Counted from the first letter of the stretch, positions 53,935 through 62,978 are shown. The stretch: DNA of 64,000 bases from an uncultured Collinsella sp. (GCA_958413765.1 CATYVH010000004.1:68608-132607); one strand, 5' to 3'. The notes: generated by a model not told the origin, from the letters alone. Numbers and translations are program-made.

Positions 53935-54488
53935 GGCTGTTTCCTTTCGCCCTTGGTAGCTAGTTAGAACATCGGTCAGTTGCAAGTCATTTCGAGGTCA
54001 AAAAACCGTGCAATATCAGGTTAAATAGCAAAAAGCAGCACAGCATGCCCTAGAAACATGCAGCAATATCGTGCTAAAACCCAACGACCTCAAAATGACT
54101 CTGTTGGGGCATTTCACCCCATACGAACAGAGACGATTGTTATCGTCGTCGGGAAATTGCGCGCTGGCGTCGGATGGCATTATCTGCAGTGGTGATGATC
54201 TTTACGAACTGCATCTGCCTCTCCTTTCACCTATCGCCGGGCGCAATTCTAATATCGTAAACGGTACCTTTTCTTCGGTAAGCGGTTGTATTTCCGTCTC
54301 CGTTTTCGATGGTCGCTATATTACGCTAAAGTGCCCGCAGCACAAGCGACAAATTCAAATTTCTGAAAAGTTTTTTCATTACTTTGTGAAGCGTGGTGCA
54401 AATACGCTCCGTTCCTGCGACAATACGCTCAGTTACTGGTTGATGGTTATAACGTCTGAAACAATTTCGAAACGAAAGGCGCGCTTTT
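53935..54488. other. 554-bp AT-richer divergent region between argG and a Cof-type HAD
   Basis: Base composition is visibly lower in GC than the neighbours. A frame from 54095 to 54529 is open for about 144 codons, but it lacks a ribosome binding site, overlaps the start of the HAD gene and uses codons (AGA, TTA, CGA) uncommon in the neighbouring genes. It may be a decayed foreign gene or only regulatory DNA. The promoters of argG and the HAD gene must lie here. No riboswitch recognised. Confidence 0.5.
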
Positions 54489-55316
54489 ATGCAAACTTAC
54501 GAATCGGACACCAATATCGGAAGCATTAAGATTCTCGCCGTCGACATGGACAAGACGCTGCTCACCGACAAGCGCGTGTTGCCGCAGGGTCTTGATGAGC
54601 GCCTGGACAAGCTCGCCGACGCAGGCATTGTATTCTGCCCCGCCAGCGGACGCCCCGCCCCCAAACTCGAGGAAATGTTCGAGAGCATTAAGAACCGCCT
54701 TGCTTTTTGTCCCGACAACGGAGCCTGCGTCATCTATCGCGGCAGCTATATCTATAAGAGCAACATCGATGTGGCGCTGTATCAGCAGGTGCTCGCTCGT
54801 GCCTCGGAGGACCCGCGCGCCGTTCCCGTCCTGTGCTGCTTCGACGAGTTCTACGTGCTTGCCCGCGACCACCAATACCACGACGAGATCAGCGTCTACT
54901 ACAACACAATCAACTACGTCGATAGCTTTGAGGGCATCGATATCGAGTCCAATAAGATCTCGATCTTCTTCCCCGCCTATGATGCCGAGCCTGCATTCCG
55001 CGAGACCTATAGCCCCGAGTTCTCGGACAAGCTCTACGTCACCAACGCCGGGCGCGAGTGGATCGACTTCATGAACCTGGGCGTCGACAAGGGCGCCGGC
55101 GTCGCGCACCTGTGCGAGCACCTGGGCATTGGTATCGCCGATGCCGCCGCCGTGGGCGACACCTACAACGATATTCCCATGCTCGAGCGCGTCGGGCATA
55201 GCTTTATCGTGGACAATGCAGAGGAGCACATGAACGCGCATGCCAAGTGGCGCATTCCGAGTAACAACGACGGGGGCGTACTGACGCTCATCGACGCCAT
55301 CCTGGCGGCTCGGTAA
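54489..55316 (+). CDS. Cof-type HAD hydrolase
   Basis: 275 residues. Motif I LAVDMDKTLLTDKRVLP near residue 16, motif II CPASGRP, and the C-terminal VGDTYNDIPMLE motif IV define the Cof/HAD-IIB sugar-phosphate phosphatase group, with the large C2 cap in the middle. Typical substrates are sugar phosphates or FMN; the specific one is unknown. ATG at 54489 has GAAAGG nine bases upstream. It ends just before the large hairpin at 55328-55457. Confidence 0.9.
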   Translation: MQTYESDTNIGSIKILAVDMDKTLLTDKRVLPQGLDERLDKLADAGIVFCPASGRPAPKLEEMFESIKNRLAFCPDNGACVIYRGSYIYKSNIDVALYQQVLARASEDPRAVPVLCCFDEFYVLARDHQYHDEISVYYNTINYVDSFEGIDIESNKISIFFPAYDAEPAFRETYSPEFSDKLYVTNAGREWIDFMNLGVDKGAGVAHLCEHLGIGIADAAAVGDTYNDIPMLERVGHSFIVDNAEEHMNAHAKWRIPSNNDGGVLTLIDAILAAR

Positions 55317-55327
55317 CGTGGCTCGTC

Positions 55328-55457
55328 GGACCTGGCCGGGCGGCGCGGATTAGTTTTTCGTTCGGTCAGGTCCTGGGCTCGCTCGGAAAGCACATTAAGT
55401 GCTTTCCGGCTCGTGCGGAATCTACGAAAAACTAATCCGCGCCGCCCGGCCAGGTCC
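55328..55457. repeat. conserved-core long hairpin, copy 3
   Basis: Outer arms of 33 nt (55328-55360 and 55425-55457) pair perfectly. The inner stem CGGAAAGCAC (55384-55393) pairs with GTGCTTTCCG (55399-55408) around ATTAA. The core, CGGTCAGGTCCTGGG before and CGTGCGGAATCTACG after the inner stem, is nearly identical to the copy at 9495-9609, although the outer arms are unrelated in sequence. It lies between a plus-strand HAD gene and the convergent polA. Confidence 0.85.
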
Positions 55458-55525
55458 TAGGTTTACTTTCCTGCCGCCAAGATGGCGTCTTGAGTGTCTA
55501 GATACTTAGCTGAAATGATTTGAGC

Positions 55526-55565
55526 AGAGGGGAGCCCCTTGTTGGAAGGGGCTCCCCTCTGTTTT
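55526..55565 (+). terminator. terminator between the Cof-type HAD gene and polA
   Basis: AGAGGGGAGCCCCTT (55526-55540) pairs perfectly with AAGGGGCTCCCCTCT (55546-55560), followed by GTTTTGG. A second, GGGACAAA/TTTGTCCC hairpin follows at 55576-55603, nearer the polA stop. The rest of 55458-55661 shows nothing. Confidence 0.85.
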
Positions 55566-55661
55566 GGTTACTGTGGGACAAATTAATCAGCAATGTTTGT
55601 CCCAAATCTTAAGTATGTGGGGGCTTGCGTCTTGGGCGAGCTTGCCTTACCGAGTGCTTTC

Positions 55662-58406
55662 CTATTTGGCGTCGGCCCAGGTTACTCCGGTTGAGGCTTC
55701 GGCGATTAGGGGTACTCGGAGGTCTACGACGTGTTCCATGACGTCGCGGACCATGGTGGTGAGGCGCTCGACTTCGTTGACGGGGCACTCAAAGTCCAGT
55801 TCGTCGTGTACCTGCAAGATCATGTGGGCGGCAAAACCCTCTTCTTCCAGGCGGCGGCTTACGCGGGCCATGGCGATCTTGATGATGTCGGCGGCGGTGC
55901 CCTGCATGGGGTGGTTCATGGCCGTGCGCTCACCAAAGCCGCGGAGCTGTGGGTTTTTGGCCTTGAGCTCGGGAATATGGCGTCTGCGGCCATACATGGT
56001 CTCGGCATAGCCCGTCTGCTTGGCTCGCGCCACCACATTGTCGAGGAACGTGCGCACGCCCGGGTAGGCCTCGTAGTAGCGATCGATCATATCGCGCGCC
56101 TCGGCCATCGAGATGTGCAGCGACTGCGACAGACCATAGGCCTGCTGACCGTACACGATGCCAAAGTTCACGGCCTTGGCGCGGCTACGCAGGTCGGGTG
56201 TCACCTCGGACACCGGCACGCCAAATACGCGCGCGGCCGTCTCGGCATGGAAGTCCTCGCCCTCGTTGAAGGCGCGCACCAGGTGCTCGTCACCCGAAAG
56301 ATGCGCGAGCAGGCGCAGCTCGATCTGCGAGTAGTCCACCGCCAAAAAGACGCTGCCCTCGCCCGCCGAGAACGCCGTCTTGACGGTACGCCCCAGCTCC
56401 GAGCGCGTCGGAATGTTTTGCAGATTGGGGTCGCTCGAAGACAAACGCCCCGTCGCGGTGATGGTCTGGTTGTACGTGGTGTGCACACGCCCGTCACCAC
56501 GGCGCAGCGGGCCCAGCGTGTCCAGATAGGTCGACTTAATCTTGGACTTCTCACGCCAGTCCAAAATCAGGCGCACGATCTCGTGGTCGCGGGCAAGGTC
56601 GCTCAGCACCTTGGCGTTGGTCGAATAGTAGCCGCGCTTGGTCTTTTTGAGGCCCTTGGTCGGAAGTCCCATAACATCAAACAGCACGTGCGAGAGTTGC
56701 ATGGGGCTGCCGATGTTAAAGGTCTCGTCGCCGGCCAGGTCGCGAATGCTGCGCTCGACCTCAGTGATCTGGGTAGCAAGTCCCTCGGACAGACTGTGCA
56801 GGCGGTCGGGATCCACGAGCATGCCCGCGCGCTCCATCTTGGCAAGCACCGGCACGAGCGGCATCTCGATCCCATCGAACACGTTGGCGGCGTTCTCGCG
56901 GGCCATGCGGTCACGCAGCGGTGCAACCAGCGCCAGCGTCAAGGCCGCCGTGCGAGCGGCGGGCGCAGGAGCGTCCTCGCCAGCACCCTCTGCGCCGCGC
57001 GCCGCAGGCAGCGCCATCTGCAGATACGTATCGGCCAGATACACCTCGTCAAACTCGGAGCGGTCGGAATCCAACAGGTAGGCGGCAACAACGGTATCGA
57101 AGATGCGCGTGGAATCGACTGCCAGCGGATCCATGAGCTCGAGCTCAGAAGAATCGATGGGCGAAAGCTCATGCAGAAGCGCCTTCATATCCGGGCTCGC
57201 CACACGGCCTTCCATAAACAGACGCGCGAGCACGCCGGCAATCACGCCGTGGGCGAAGTTGAAGCCCTCAACCTCAGCCGCCGCACCGCTGTCGCCCTCC
57301 TCGAGCGCAAACAGGCCCTTGGACGTCGCCAACCACAGCGTGCGCGTCAGCCCAAAGAGCGCGCCCTCTTCCTTGTCATCGTCCACCACGGCGGCGACCC
57401 GCTCGCCGGCATCAATCACGCGGGAGACCTCAGCCGCAACGGCACCAAGCGCGCCAGCATCGCCGGCGGCTGCGCGCAAAACGGCGGGAATCTCAAACGT
57501 GCTGGCAGCTGCCCCGCCCTCGCCGCCGATCAGCGCCAAGAAACGGTTCTGCATGGCGGTGATACCAAGCGTGCCCAGCGCCGCGGAAACCTCATCGGCG
57601 GAAAACGCCGGGAAGGACGTCGCCTCAAAATCGAGCTCAACGGGTGCATCGGTGCGGATGGTCGCCACCTTACGGCTCAGCAGCGCGTCGTCGATGTGTG
57701 CGCGCAGGTTTTCTCCCATCTTGCCCTTGACCTCGTCAGCATGCGCGATGACCTCGTCAAGGCTGCCGTACTGCGCGATGAGCGCACTCGCCTTTTTGGG
57801 GCCGATGCCCGGTACGCCGGGAATGTTGTCCGACGTATCGCCCTTCAGACCGTAAAAATCGGGCACGAGCGCCGGCGTGATGCCGTGATACAGGTCGTCC
57901 ACGCTCTCGGGCGTCATGATCGCCACGTCGGACAGGCCCTTGCGAGTCGAGACCACGTTGACGTGCTCGGTCACGAGCTGATACATGTCGCGGTCGCCGG
58001 TCACCAGCAGCATGTCGCAGCCGGCCTCCTCGCCCAGGCGCGCCATGGTTCCCAGGATATCGTCGCCTTCCCAGCCCTCGGACTGCAAAATGGGCACGTT
58101 GAGCGCGGCGAGCAGCTCCTTGATCATGGGGAACTGCGCGTGCAGGTCGGGGTCCATGGGCGGGCGCTGCGCCTTGTACTGCGGCAGCATCTCCATACGC
58201 ACGCGCGGCTTGCCCTTGTCAAACGCCACGACAACGCCGTCGGGATTAAAGGCATCGATCATCTTAAGAAACATGTTCAGAAAACCGAAGATCGCGTTGG
58301 TGGGGCGACCGTCCGGCGCGTTCATGGTCGGCGGCACGGCGTGGAAGGCGCGATGCATGAGCGAGTTGCCGTCGATAACGGCAAAGGTGCGGCGCTTGTC
58401 AGACAT
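55662..58406 (-). CDS. polA: DNA polymerase I
   Basis: 914 residues. The 5' nuclease domain (1 to about 300) has AVIDGNSLMHRAFHA and GLKGDTSDNIPGVPGIGPKKA. The polymerase domain has motif A DYSQIELRLLAHLSGD, motif B KAVNFGIVYGQQAYGL and motif C QVHDELDFE. The middle 3'-5' exonuclease-like domain lacks the DxE and DxxxD metal ligands, so proofreading is probably absent, as in several Gram-positive Pol I enzymes. It processes Okazaki fragments and repair gaps. ATG at 58406 has GAGG eight bases upstream; it diverges from the M18 peptidase gene. Confidence 0.96.
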   Translation of the reverse strand: MSDKRRTFAVIDGNSLMHRAFHAVPPTMNAPDGRPTNAIFGFLNMFLKMIDAFNPDGVVVAFDKGKPRVRMEMLPQYKAQRPPMDPDLHAQFPMIKELLAALNVPILQSEGWEGDDILGTMARLGEEAGCDMLLVTGDRDMYQLVTEHVNVVSTRKGLSDVAIMTPESVDDLYHGITPALVPDFYGLKGDTSDNIPGVPGIGPKKASALIAQYGSLDEVIAHADEVKGKMGENLRAHIDDALLSRKVATIRTDAPVELDFEATSFPAFSADEVSAALGTLGITAMQNRFLALIGGEGGAAASTFEIPAVLRAAAGDAGALGAVAAEVSRVIDAGERVAAVVDDDKEEGALFGLTRTLWLATSKGLFALEEGDSGAAAEVEGFNFAHGVIAGVLARLFMEGRVASPDMKALLHELSPIDSSELELMDPLAVDSTRIFDTVVAAYLLDSDRSEFDEVYLADTYLQMALPAARGAEGAGEDAPAPAARTAALTLALVAPLRDRMARENAANVFDGIEMPLVPVLAKMERAGMLVDPDRLHSLSEGLATQITEVERSIRDLAGDETFNIGSPMQLSHVLFDVMGLPTKGLKKTKRGYYSTNAKVLSDLARDHEIVRLILDWREKSKIKSTYLDTLGPLRRGDGRVHTTYNQTITATGRLSSSDPNLQNIPTRSELGRTVKTAFSAGEGSVFLAVDYSQIELRLLAHLSGDEHLVRAFNEGEDFHAETAARVFGVPVSEVTPDLRSRAKAVNFGIVYGQQAYGLSQSLHISMAEARDMIDRYYEAYPGVRTFLDNVVARAKQTGYAETMYGRRRHIPELKAKNPQLRGFGERTAMNHPMQGTAADIIKIAMARVSRRLEEEGFAAHMILQVHDELDFECPVNEVERLTTMVRDVMEHVVDLRVPLIAEASTGVTWADAK

Positions 58407-58572
58407 ATTGAATACCTCGCTTTGGGCTGGGCACGGTTTGCTCACACCAGTTTACACGCTCCCCGCCCCGCGGCCACCGCACATCAGGCTTCCCTGCCGC
58501 CGCGGGCCCGCGCGTGATACGATGGCTCACGGTACATCAACCAGCACGATCGATCCGAAAGGAGCCTGCGTC

Positions 58573-59970
58573 ATGGAGCGTCCCTGCGCATGGAAAAAGT
58601 ACACGCCACAGCAAGTCGAGGAACTCGAGGAGCTTTGCCGCGGCTATAAGCAGTTTTTGAGCGAGAATAAGACCGAGCGCCTGTGCGTCAAGACCGGCAT
58701 CAAGATGGCCGAGGAGGCGGGCTACGTCGACTTGGAGACCGTGATTGCCGAGGGCCGCACGCTCAAGGCCGGCGACAAGGTGTACGCCGCCAATCACGGC
58801 AAAGACCTCATGCTCGTCAACCTGGGCACCGCCCCGCTCGAGCAGGGCTTTAACATCCTGGGTGCTCACGTGGACTCGCCGCGCCTGGACCTTAAGCAGA
58901 ATCCCGCCTTCGAGGCCGGCGACATGGCCTACCTCGACACGCACTACTACGGCGGCGTCAAGAGCTACCACTGGGTGGCCTCCCCGCTTGCACTCGTGGG
59001 CGTCATCTGCAAAAAGGACGGCACCACCGTCGACATCAACATCGGCGACAAGGCAGACGATCCGGTCTTTACCATCTCCGACCTGCTGATCCACCTCTCG
59101 AGCGAGCAGATGTCCAAGCCCGCCAAGGACGCCGTCGACGCCGAGATCCTCGACGTGATCGTGGGCGGCCGTCCCGTCAAGTTCGATGAAGACGACAAGG
59201 ACGCTCCCAAGGAGCCCGTCAAGCAGATGTTCCTGGACATCCTCAAGGAGCAGTACGACGTCGAGGAGGAGGACTTCCTCTCCGCCGAGATCGAGGTCGT
59301 GCCCGCCGGTCCCGCCCGCGACATGGGCCTCGACCGCTCCATGATTTTGGGCTATGGCCACGACGATCGTGTCTGCGCCTATCCGTCCATGCTCGCCCAG
59401 ATCGACGTCGCCAACGTGGAGCGCACGAGCATCACGCTCATCGTCGATAAGGAGGAAATCGGCTCCGTGGGTGCCACCGGTATGACGAGCCGCTTCTTCG
59501 AGAACACCGTCGCCGAGATCATGACGCTCGCCGGCGAGGATAGCCCGCTGGCCCTGCGCCGCGCGCTCGCCCGCAGCCGCATGCTCTCCTCCGACGTGTC
59601 CGCCGGTTTCGACCCGGGCTATGCCGGCAAGTTCGAGACCAAGAACGCGGCCTTTATGGGTCGTGGCCTGTGCTTTAACAAGTACACGGGCAGCCGCGGC
59701 AAGGGCGGTTCCAACGACGCCGATGCCGAGTACGTGGCCCTCGTCCGCGACATCATGGACGAGGCCGGCGTGGACTTCCAGACCTGTGAGCTCGGTCGCG
59801 TCAACGCGGGCGGTGGCGGCACCATCGCCTACATCATGGCCAAGTATGGCATGAACGTCATCGACTCCGGCGTTGCCGTCCTGTCCATGCACGCCCTGTG
59901 GGAGGTCGCCAACAAGGCCGATATCTACGAGGCCTACCGCGGCTACAAAGCCTTCCTCGAGCGCGCCTAA
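58573..59970 (+). CDS. M18 family aminopeptidase
   Basis: 465 residues. Metal-binding histidine in GAHVDSPRLDLK, the glutamates of VDKEEIGS and the HDDR motif, plus GHDDRVCAYPSM, are typical of M18 (aspartyl aminopeptidase-type) zinc enzymes. The C-terminal glycine-rich segment and SMHALWEVANKAD histidine complete the site. It trims N-terminal residues from cytoplasmic peptides. ATG at 58573 follows GAAAGGAG; the upstream open frame runs antisense to polA and is not coding. A hairpin with a T tract follows at 59985-60056. Confidence 0.92.
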   Translation: MERPCAWKKYTPQQVEELEELCRGYKQFLSENKTERLCVKTGIKMAEEAGYVDLETVIAEGRTLKAGDKVYAANHGKDLMLVNLGTAPLEQGFNILGAHVDSPRLDLKQNPAFEAGDMAYLDTHYYGGVKSYHWVASPLALVGVICKKDGTTVDINIGDKADDPVFTISDLLIHLSSEQMSKPAKDAVDAEILDVIVGGRPVKFDEDDKDAPKEPVKQMFLDILKEQYDVEEEDFLSAEIEVVPAGPARDMGLDRSMILGYGHDDRVCAYPSMLAQIDVANVERTSITLIVDKEEIGSVGATGMTSRFFENTVAEIMTLAGEDSPLALRRALARSRMLSSDVSAGFDPGYAGKFETKNAAFMGRGLCFNKYTGSRGKGGSNDADAEYVALVRDIMDEAGVDFQTCELGRVNAGGGGTIAYIMAKYGMNVIDSGVAVLSMHALWEVANKADIYEAYRGYKAFLERA

Positions 59971-59984
59971 TCCACCCCTTCATA

Positions 59985-60056
59985 ACTTGCGGTGAAATGC
60001 GGACTAAGCTGGCCCATAAACGGCCAAAACAGACCGTATTCCACCGCAACTTTTTT
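59985..60056 (+). terminator. GCGGTGAWATRCGGACT hairpin copy 2, terminator of the M18 gene
   Basis: ACTTGCGGTGAAATGCGGACT (59985-60005, given in two parts because it is 21 nt) pairs with AGACCGTATTCCACCGCAAC (60031-60050) with a few mismatches, with an inner GGCC/GGCC pair, and is followed by TTTTTT. The arms match the copy at 5073-5139. Confidence 0.75.
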
Positions 60057-60071
60057 GGCAGAGGAGAGTCT

Positions 60072-60880
60072 ATGCTTCAAGTCATCATTTCGCCCGCCAA
60101 GCAAATGCGCGCGGCCCAAGATGCTTTTGAAGTCCTGGGCATTCCACCCTTTGTGCACGAGACGGCTCGCCTCCACCGCGCACTGCTAGATATCGAACGG
60201 AAAGAAGGCAGCGGCGGCCTGCAGGCGCTATGGAACGTGAGTGACAAACTGCTGGGGCCTTGTCTCAACACCCTGCATGAGTTCGTGCCCATCCTGAAAA
60301 ACGGCGATCTCAACAATCCCGCGCTCGCCCGTCACCTCTCCCCTGCCGTCATGTCCTATCACGGCATTCAATACCAGAGCATGGCGCCCGAGGTGATGGA
60401 TTCCGCACAGCTCGCATGGCTGCAAGACCATCTCTGGATCCTCTCGGGGCTTTACGGATGCGTACGCCCCTTTCATGCCGTTGAACCGTATCGGCTGGAG
60501 ATGGGCGCGAAGCTTGCCGTCGGCGATGCCCGAGACCTCTACGCGTTTGGAGCGACAAGCTCGCGCGGGCTATCGCCCCGGCAGGCTCAAACACCACGAT
60601 CGTCAATCTCGCCAGCGTAGAGTATGCCAAAGCCGTTCTGCCCCACCTCGCGGGCGACGCCACGGTCGTCACGTGCCTCTTTGGCGAAGGCATCCGCAAC
60701 GGCAAGCCCATCCAGCGCTCGACCGCCAGCAAAAAGGCACGTGGTTCCATGGTGCGCTGGATGGCAGAAAACAAGCTCGAGGATGTAAGCGGGCTCACCG
60801 CGTTTGACGTTGGTTATCGTCACTTTCCCGAGCTTTCAAATAAGAACACTTTGGTCTTCCTGAACGAACAGACCTTGTAG
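60072..60880 (+). pseudogene. yaaA: YaaA/DUF328 peroxide-stress protein, broken by a -1 frameshift
   Basis: ATG at 60072 (GAGGAGAG upstream) opens a YaaA-type protein: MLQVIISPAKQMR, SDKLLGPCL, FPVL-like FVPILKNG and WLQDHLWILSGLYGCVRPFHA. At 60546-60548 the frame is lost in a TTT run: the expected continuation DLYAFW-SDKLARAIAPAGSN is found one base over and runs without stop to TAG at 60878-60880, including FGEGIRNGKPIQRS and GLTAFDVGYRHFPEL. Restoring one T rejoins a protein of about 269 residues, the usual length. YaaA lowers free iron during peroxide stress and binds DNA. Either a true loss-of-function mutation, a sequencing error in the homopolymer, or phase-variable slippage. Confidence 0.82.
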
Positions 60881-60920
60881 GACCACCGCTACTTTTGAAT
60901 GTGCTGCCTAGGCACGGCGT

Positions 60921-61436
60921 CTATTCCGCCAAGCCGTCGGCTTTGGCAACTTCGTTTGTCGAGCCATCTTGGTAGGTAATCTTAACGTGCTCTACCTCGG
61001 ACACCGCAACACCCGATGGGGGCTCCAAGCGCCATTCCGTCAGCGCGATATCCATAGTCGTAGGCACGCCGCCCTGATTCTTGAGCTTCACCGTCAGCGT
61101 TTTGAGCGCCGCATCATACGTCACGCGTTCGATTTCTTCGCCCGGAATAGACCCGCCGCTCAACTGCAGCTGCACAAACTCGTCGCGCGGATACCAATAG
61201 TCGCCCGGCGCGGCAACGGTATTGCCGCCCGTAACCTTCACTGTCATGATCGGCAGGGCATCGTCGGCCTCGAACTCCCATGCAGCGCCGCCGTGACCGC
61301 CAAACGTCCAGATACAAAAGGCAATCACCAGCACGGCAAGCACCGCAAAACCAATCGCGACAAGGCCATGGTGCGCACGGCTTTCCTCGGCCGATACATC
61401 CCATTGCGTCTCTCGATATAGATGCTTGTCTTCCAT
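60921..61436 (-). CDS. membrane-anchored hypothetical protein
   Basis: 171 residues. A hydrophilic N-terminus (MEDKHLYRETQWDV) is followed by one hydrophobic segment near residues 26-46 and an extracytoplasmic region of about 125 residues rich in beta-type sequence (ALPIMTVKVTGGNTV, TVKLKNQGGVPTTMD, VKITYQDGSTNEVAK). I do not recognise the family. ATG at 61436 follows GGGGAGG with six-base spacing. The gene diverges from thiC; the long antisense frame across thiC that shares its reading frame is not coding. Confidence 0.75.
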   Translation of the reverse strand: MEDKHLYRETQWDVSAEESRAHHGLVAIGFAVLAVLVIAFCIWTFGGHGGAAWEFEADDALPIMTVKVTGGNTVAAPGDYWYPRDEFVQLQLSGGSIPGEEIERVTYDAALKTLTVKLKNQGGVPTTMDIALTEWRLEPPSGVAVSEVEHVKITYQDGSTNEVAKADGLAE

Positions 61437-61508
61437 GTTCGCCTCCCCACAGGCACGCTCGTTAGGCCAATCGTACCCATTCGAGCTATACTTGAGCCCA
61501 TTACATAA

Positions 61509-61599
61509 ACGGGGAGCTTGCAGGACAAGACGGCAGGCTGAGACTGGGCGCGCCCGCCCTGACCCGCAAACCTGATATGGGTAATGCCAACGAAGGGAG
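61509..61599 (+). promoter_or_regulatory. TPP riboswitch upstream of thiC
   Basis: The THI-box elements are in order: ACGGGGAGC (61509-61517), GGCTGAGA (61536-61543), GACCCGCAAACCTGAT (61561-61576), GGGTAATGCCAACGAAGGGAG (61579-61599, in parts GGGTAATGCC and AACGAAGGGAG). The last element overlaps the thiC ribosome binding site, so binding of thiamin pyrophosphate should block translation initiation. Confidence 0.94.
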
Positions 61600-61607
61600 C
61601 CGTGCCA

Positions 61608-62942
61608 ATGAGCACACAGACCGAGCCCAAGCTCGTCACGCAAATCGACTTCGCCCGCGCCGGGCAGATCACGCCGCAGATGAAGGAAGTCGCCGAGCGC
61701 GAGCATCGCGACCCCGAGTACATCCGCGAGCGCGTGGCCGACGGCCGCATCGCCATTCCCGCCAACATCGTGCACATCAAAAAAGGCATGCGCGCCTTTG
61801 GTGTCGGCGAGGGCCTGTCTACTAAGGTCAACGTCAACCTGGGCATCTCGGGCGATAAAGCCGATGCCGCCGAGGAATGGAAGAAGGTCAAGATCGCCGA
61901 GGACTTTGGCGCCGACGCCATCATGGACCTTTCCAACTCGGGCAAGACGCGCCAGTTCCGCCAGCAGCTCATCGACGAGACGCCGCTCATGGTGGGCACC
62001 GTCCCCATGTACGACGCCATCGGCTACATGGAAAAGCCGCTGGTCAAGCTTACCAAGGATGACCTGTTCGAGGTCGTGCGCGCGCACGCCGAGGACGGTG
62101 TGGACTTTATGACCATCCACTGCGGCATCAACAAGTCGGTCACCAAGACCTTTAAGGAGACCGGCCGCTTGATGAACATCGTGAGCCGCGGCGGCTCGCT
62201 GCTGTTTGGCTGGATGGAGGTCACCGGCAACGAAAACCCCTTCTACGAGTACTTTGACGAGCTGCTCGAGATCTGCCACGAGTACGACGTGACGATTTCG
62301 CTCGGCGACTCCTGCCGCCCGGGCTGCCTCTACGACTCCAACGACGCCACCGAGACCGCTGAGATGATCGAGCTGGGCAAGCTGTGCAAGCGCGCTTGGG
62401 CTGCCGGCGTCCAAGTCATGGTCGAGGGTCCGGGTCACATGGCGCTCGACGAGATCGCCGCCAACATGAAACTGCAGAAGCGCCTGTGCCACAATGCCCC
62501 GTTCTATGTGCTCGGGCCGCTGGTGACCGATATCGGCGTGGGTTACGACCACATCACCGCTGCCATCGGCGGCGCCATCTCTGCCAGCTCCGGTGCCGAC
62601 TTCCTGTGCTACGTGACGCCGGCCGAGCACCTGTGCCTGCCCAACGCCCAGGACGTGCTCGATGGCCTCATGGCCACCAAGATCGCCGCACACGCCGCCG
62701 ACATCGCCAAGAAGGTACCCCACGCCCGCGACATGGACGACAAGATGGGCCAGGCACGCCGCAAGCTCGACTGGGACTCCATGTGGAAGTGCGCGCTCGA
62801 CCCGGTCACCGGCAAGAAGCGCTACGAGGAGTCCCCCGCCGCCACCGAGGGCACCTGCACCATGTGTGGCAAGATGTGCGCCGTCCGCACCGTCAACAAG
62901 GTGTTCGAGGGTACGACGATCGATCTCGGCATGGAGGACTAA
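61608..62942 (+). CDS. thiC: phosphomethylpyrimidine synthase (radical SAM)
   Basis: 444 residues. ThiC core motifs VNLGISGDKADA, MDLSNSG, VDFMTIHCGINKS, GDSCRPGC and MALDEIAANM are intact, and the C-terminal TCTMCGKMCAVRT supplies the CxxCxxxxC cluster ligands (here CTMCGKMC). It converts aminoimidazole ribotide to hydroxymethylpyrimidine phosphate for thiamin. The start at 61608 follows AGGGAG at the end of the TPP riboswitch; an earlier in-frame ATG at 61584 lies inside the riboswitch and is rejected. thiD follows 178 bp downstream. Confidence 0.97.
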   Translation: MSTQTEPKLVTQIDFARAGQITPQMKEVAEREHRDPEYIRERVADGRIAIPANIVHIKKGMRAFGVGEGLSTKVNVNLGISGDKADAAEEWKKVKIAEDFGADAIMDLSNSGKTRQFRQQLIDETPLMVGTVPMYDAIGYMEKPLVKLTKDDLFEVVRAHAEDGVDFMTIHCGINKSVTKTFKETGRLMNIVSRGGSLLFGWMEVTGNENPFYEYFDELLEICHEYDVTISLGDSCRPGCLYDSNDATETAEMIELGKLCKRAWAAGVQVMVEGPGHMALDEIAANMKLQKRLCHNAPFYVLGPLVTDIGVGYDHITAAIGGAISASSGADFLCYVTPAEHLCLPNAQDVLDGLMATKIAAHAADIAKKVPHARDMDDKMGQARRKLDWDSMWKCALDPVTGKKRYEESPAATEGTCTMCGKMCAVRTVNKVFEGTTIDLGMED

Positions 62943-62978
62943 CTCGTCACCGGAGCCGCAATCGGTAACATGGTGTTC

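Noticed and set aside
54071..54529. 152-codon ORF before the Cof-type HAD gene
   Set aside because: No ribosome binding site, atypical codons, overlap with the HAD start and no recognised domain; kept only as a note on the region.
55731..58517. 928-codon plus-strand frame opposite polA
   Set aside because: Shadow of polA; composition is Arg/His/Gly-rich and no known motif appears.
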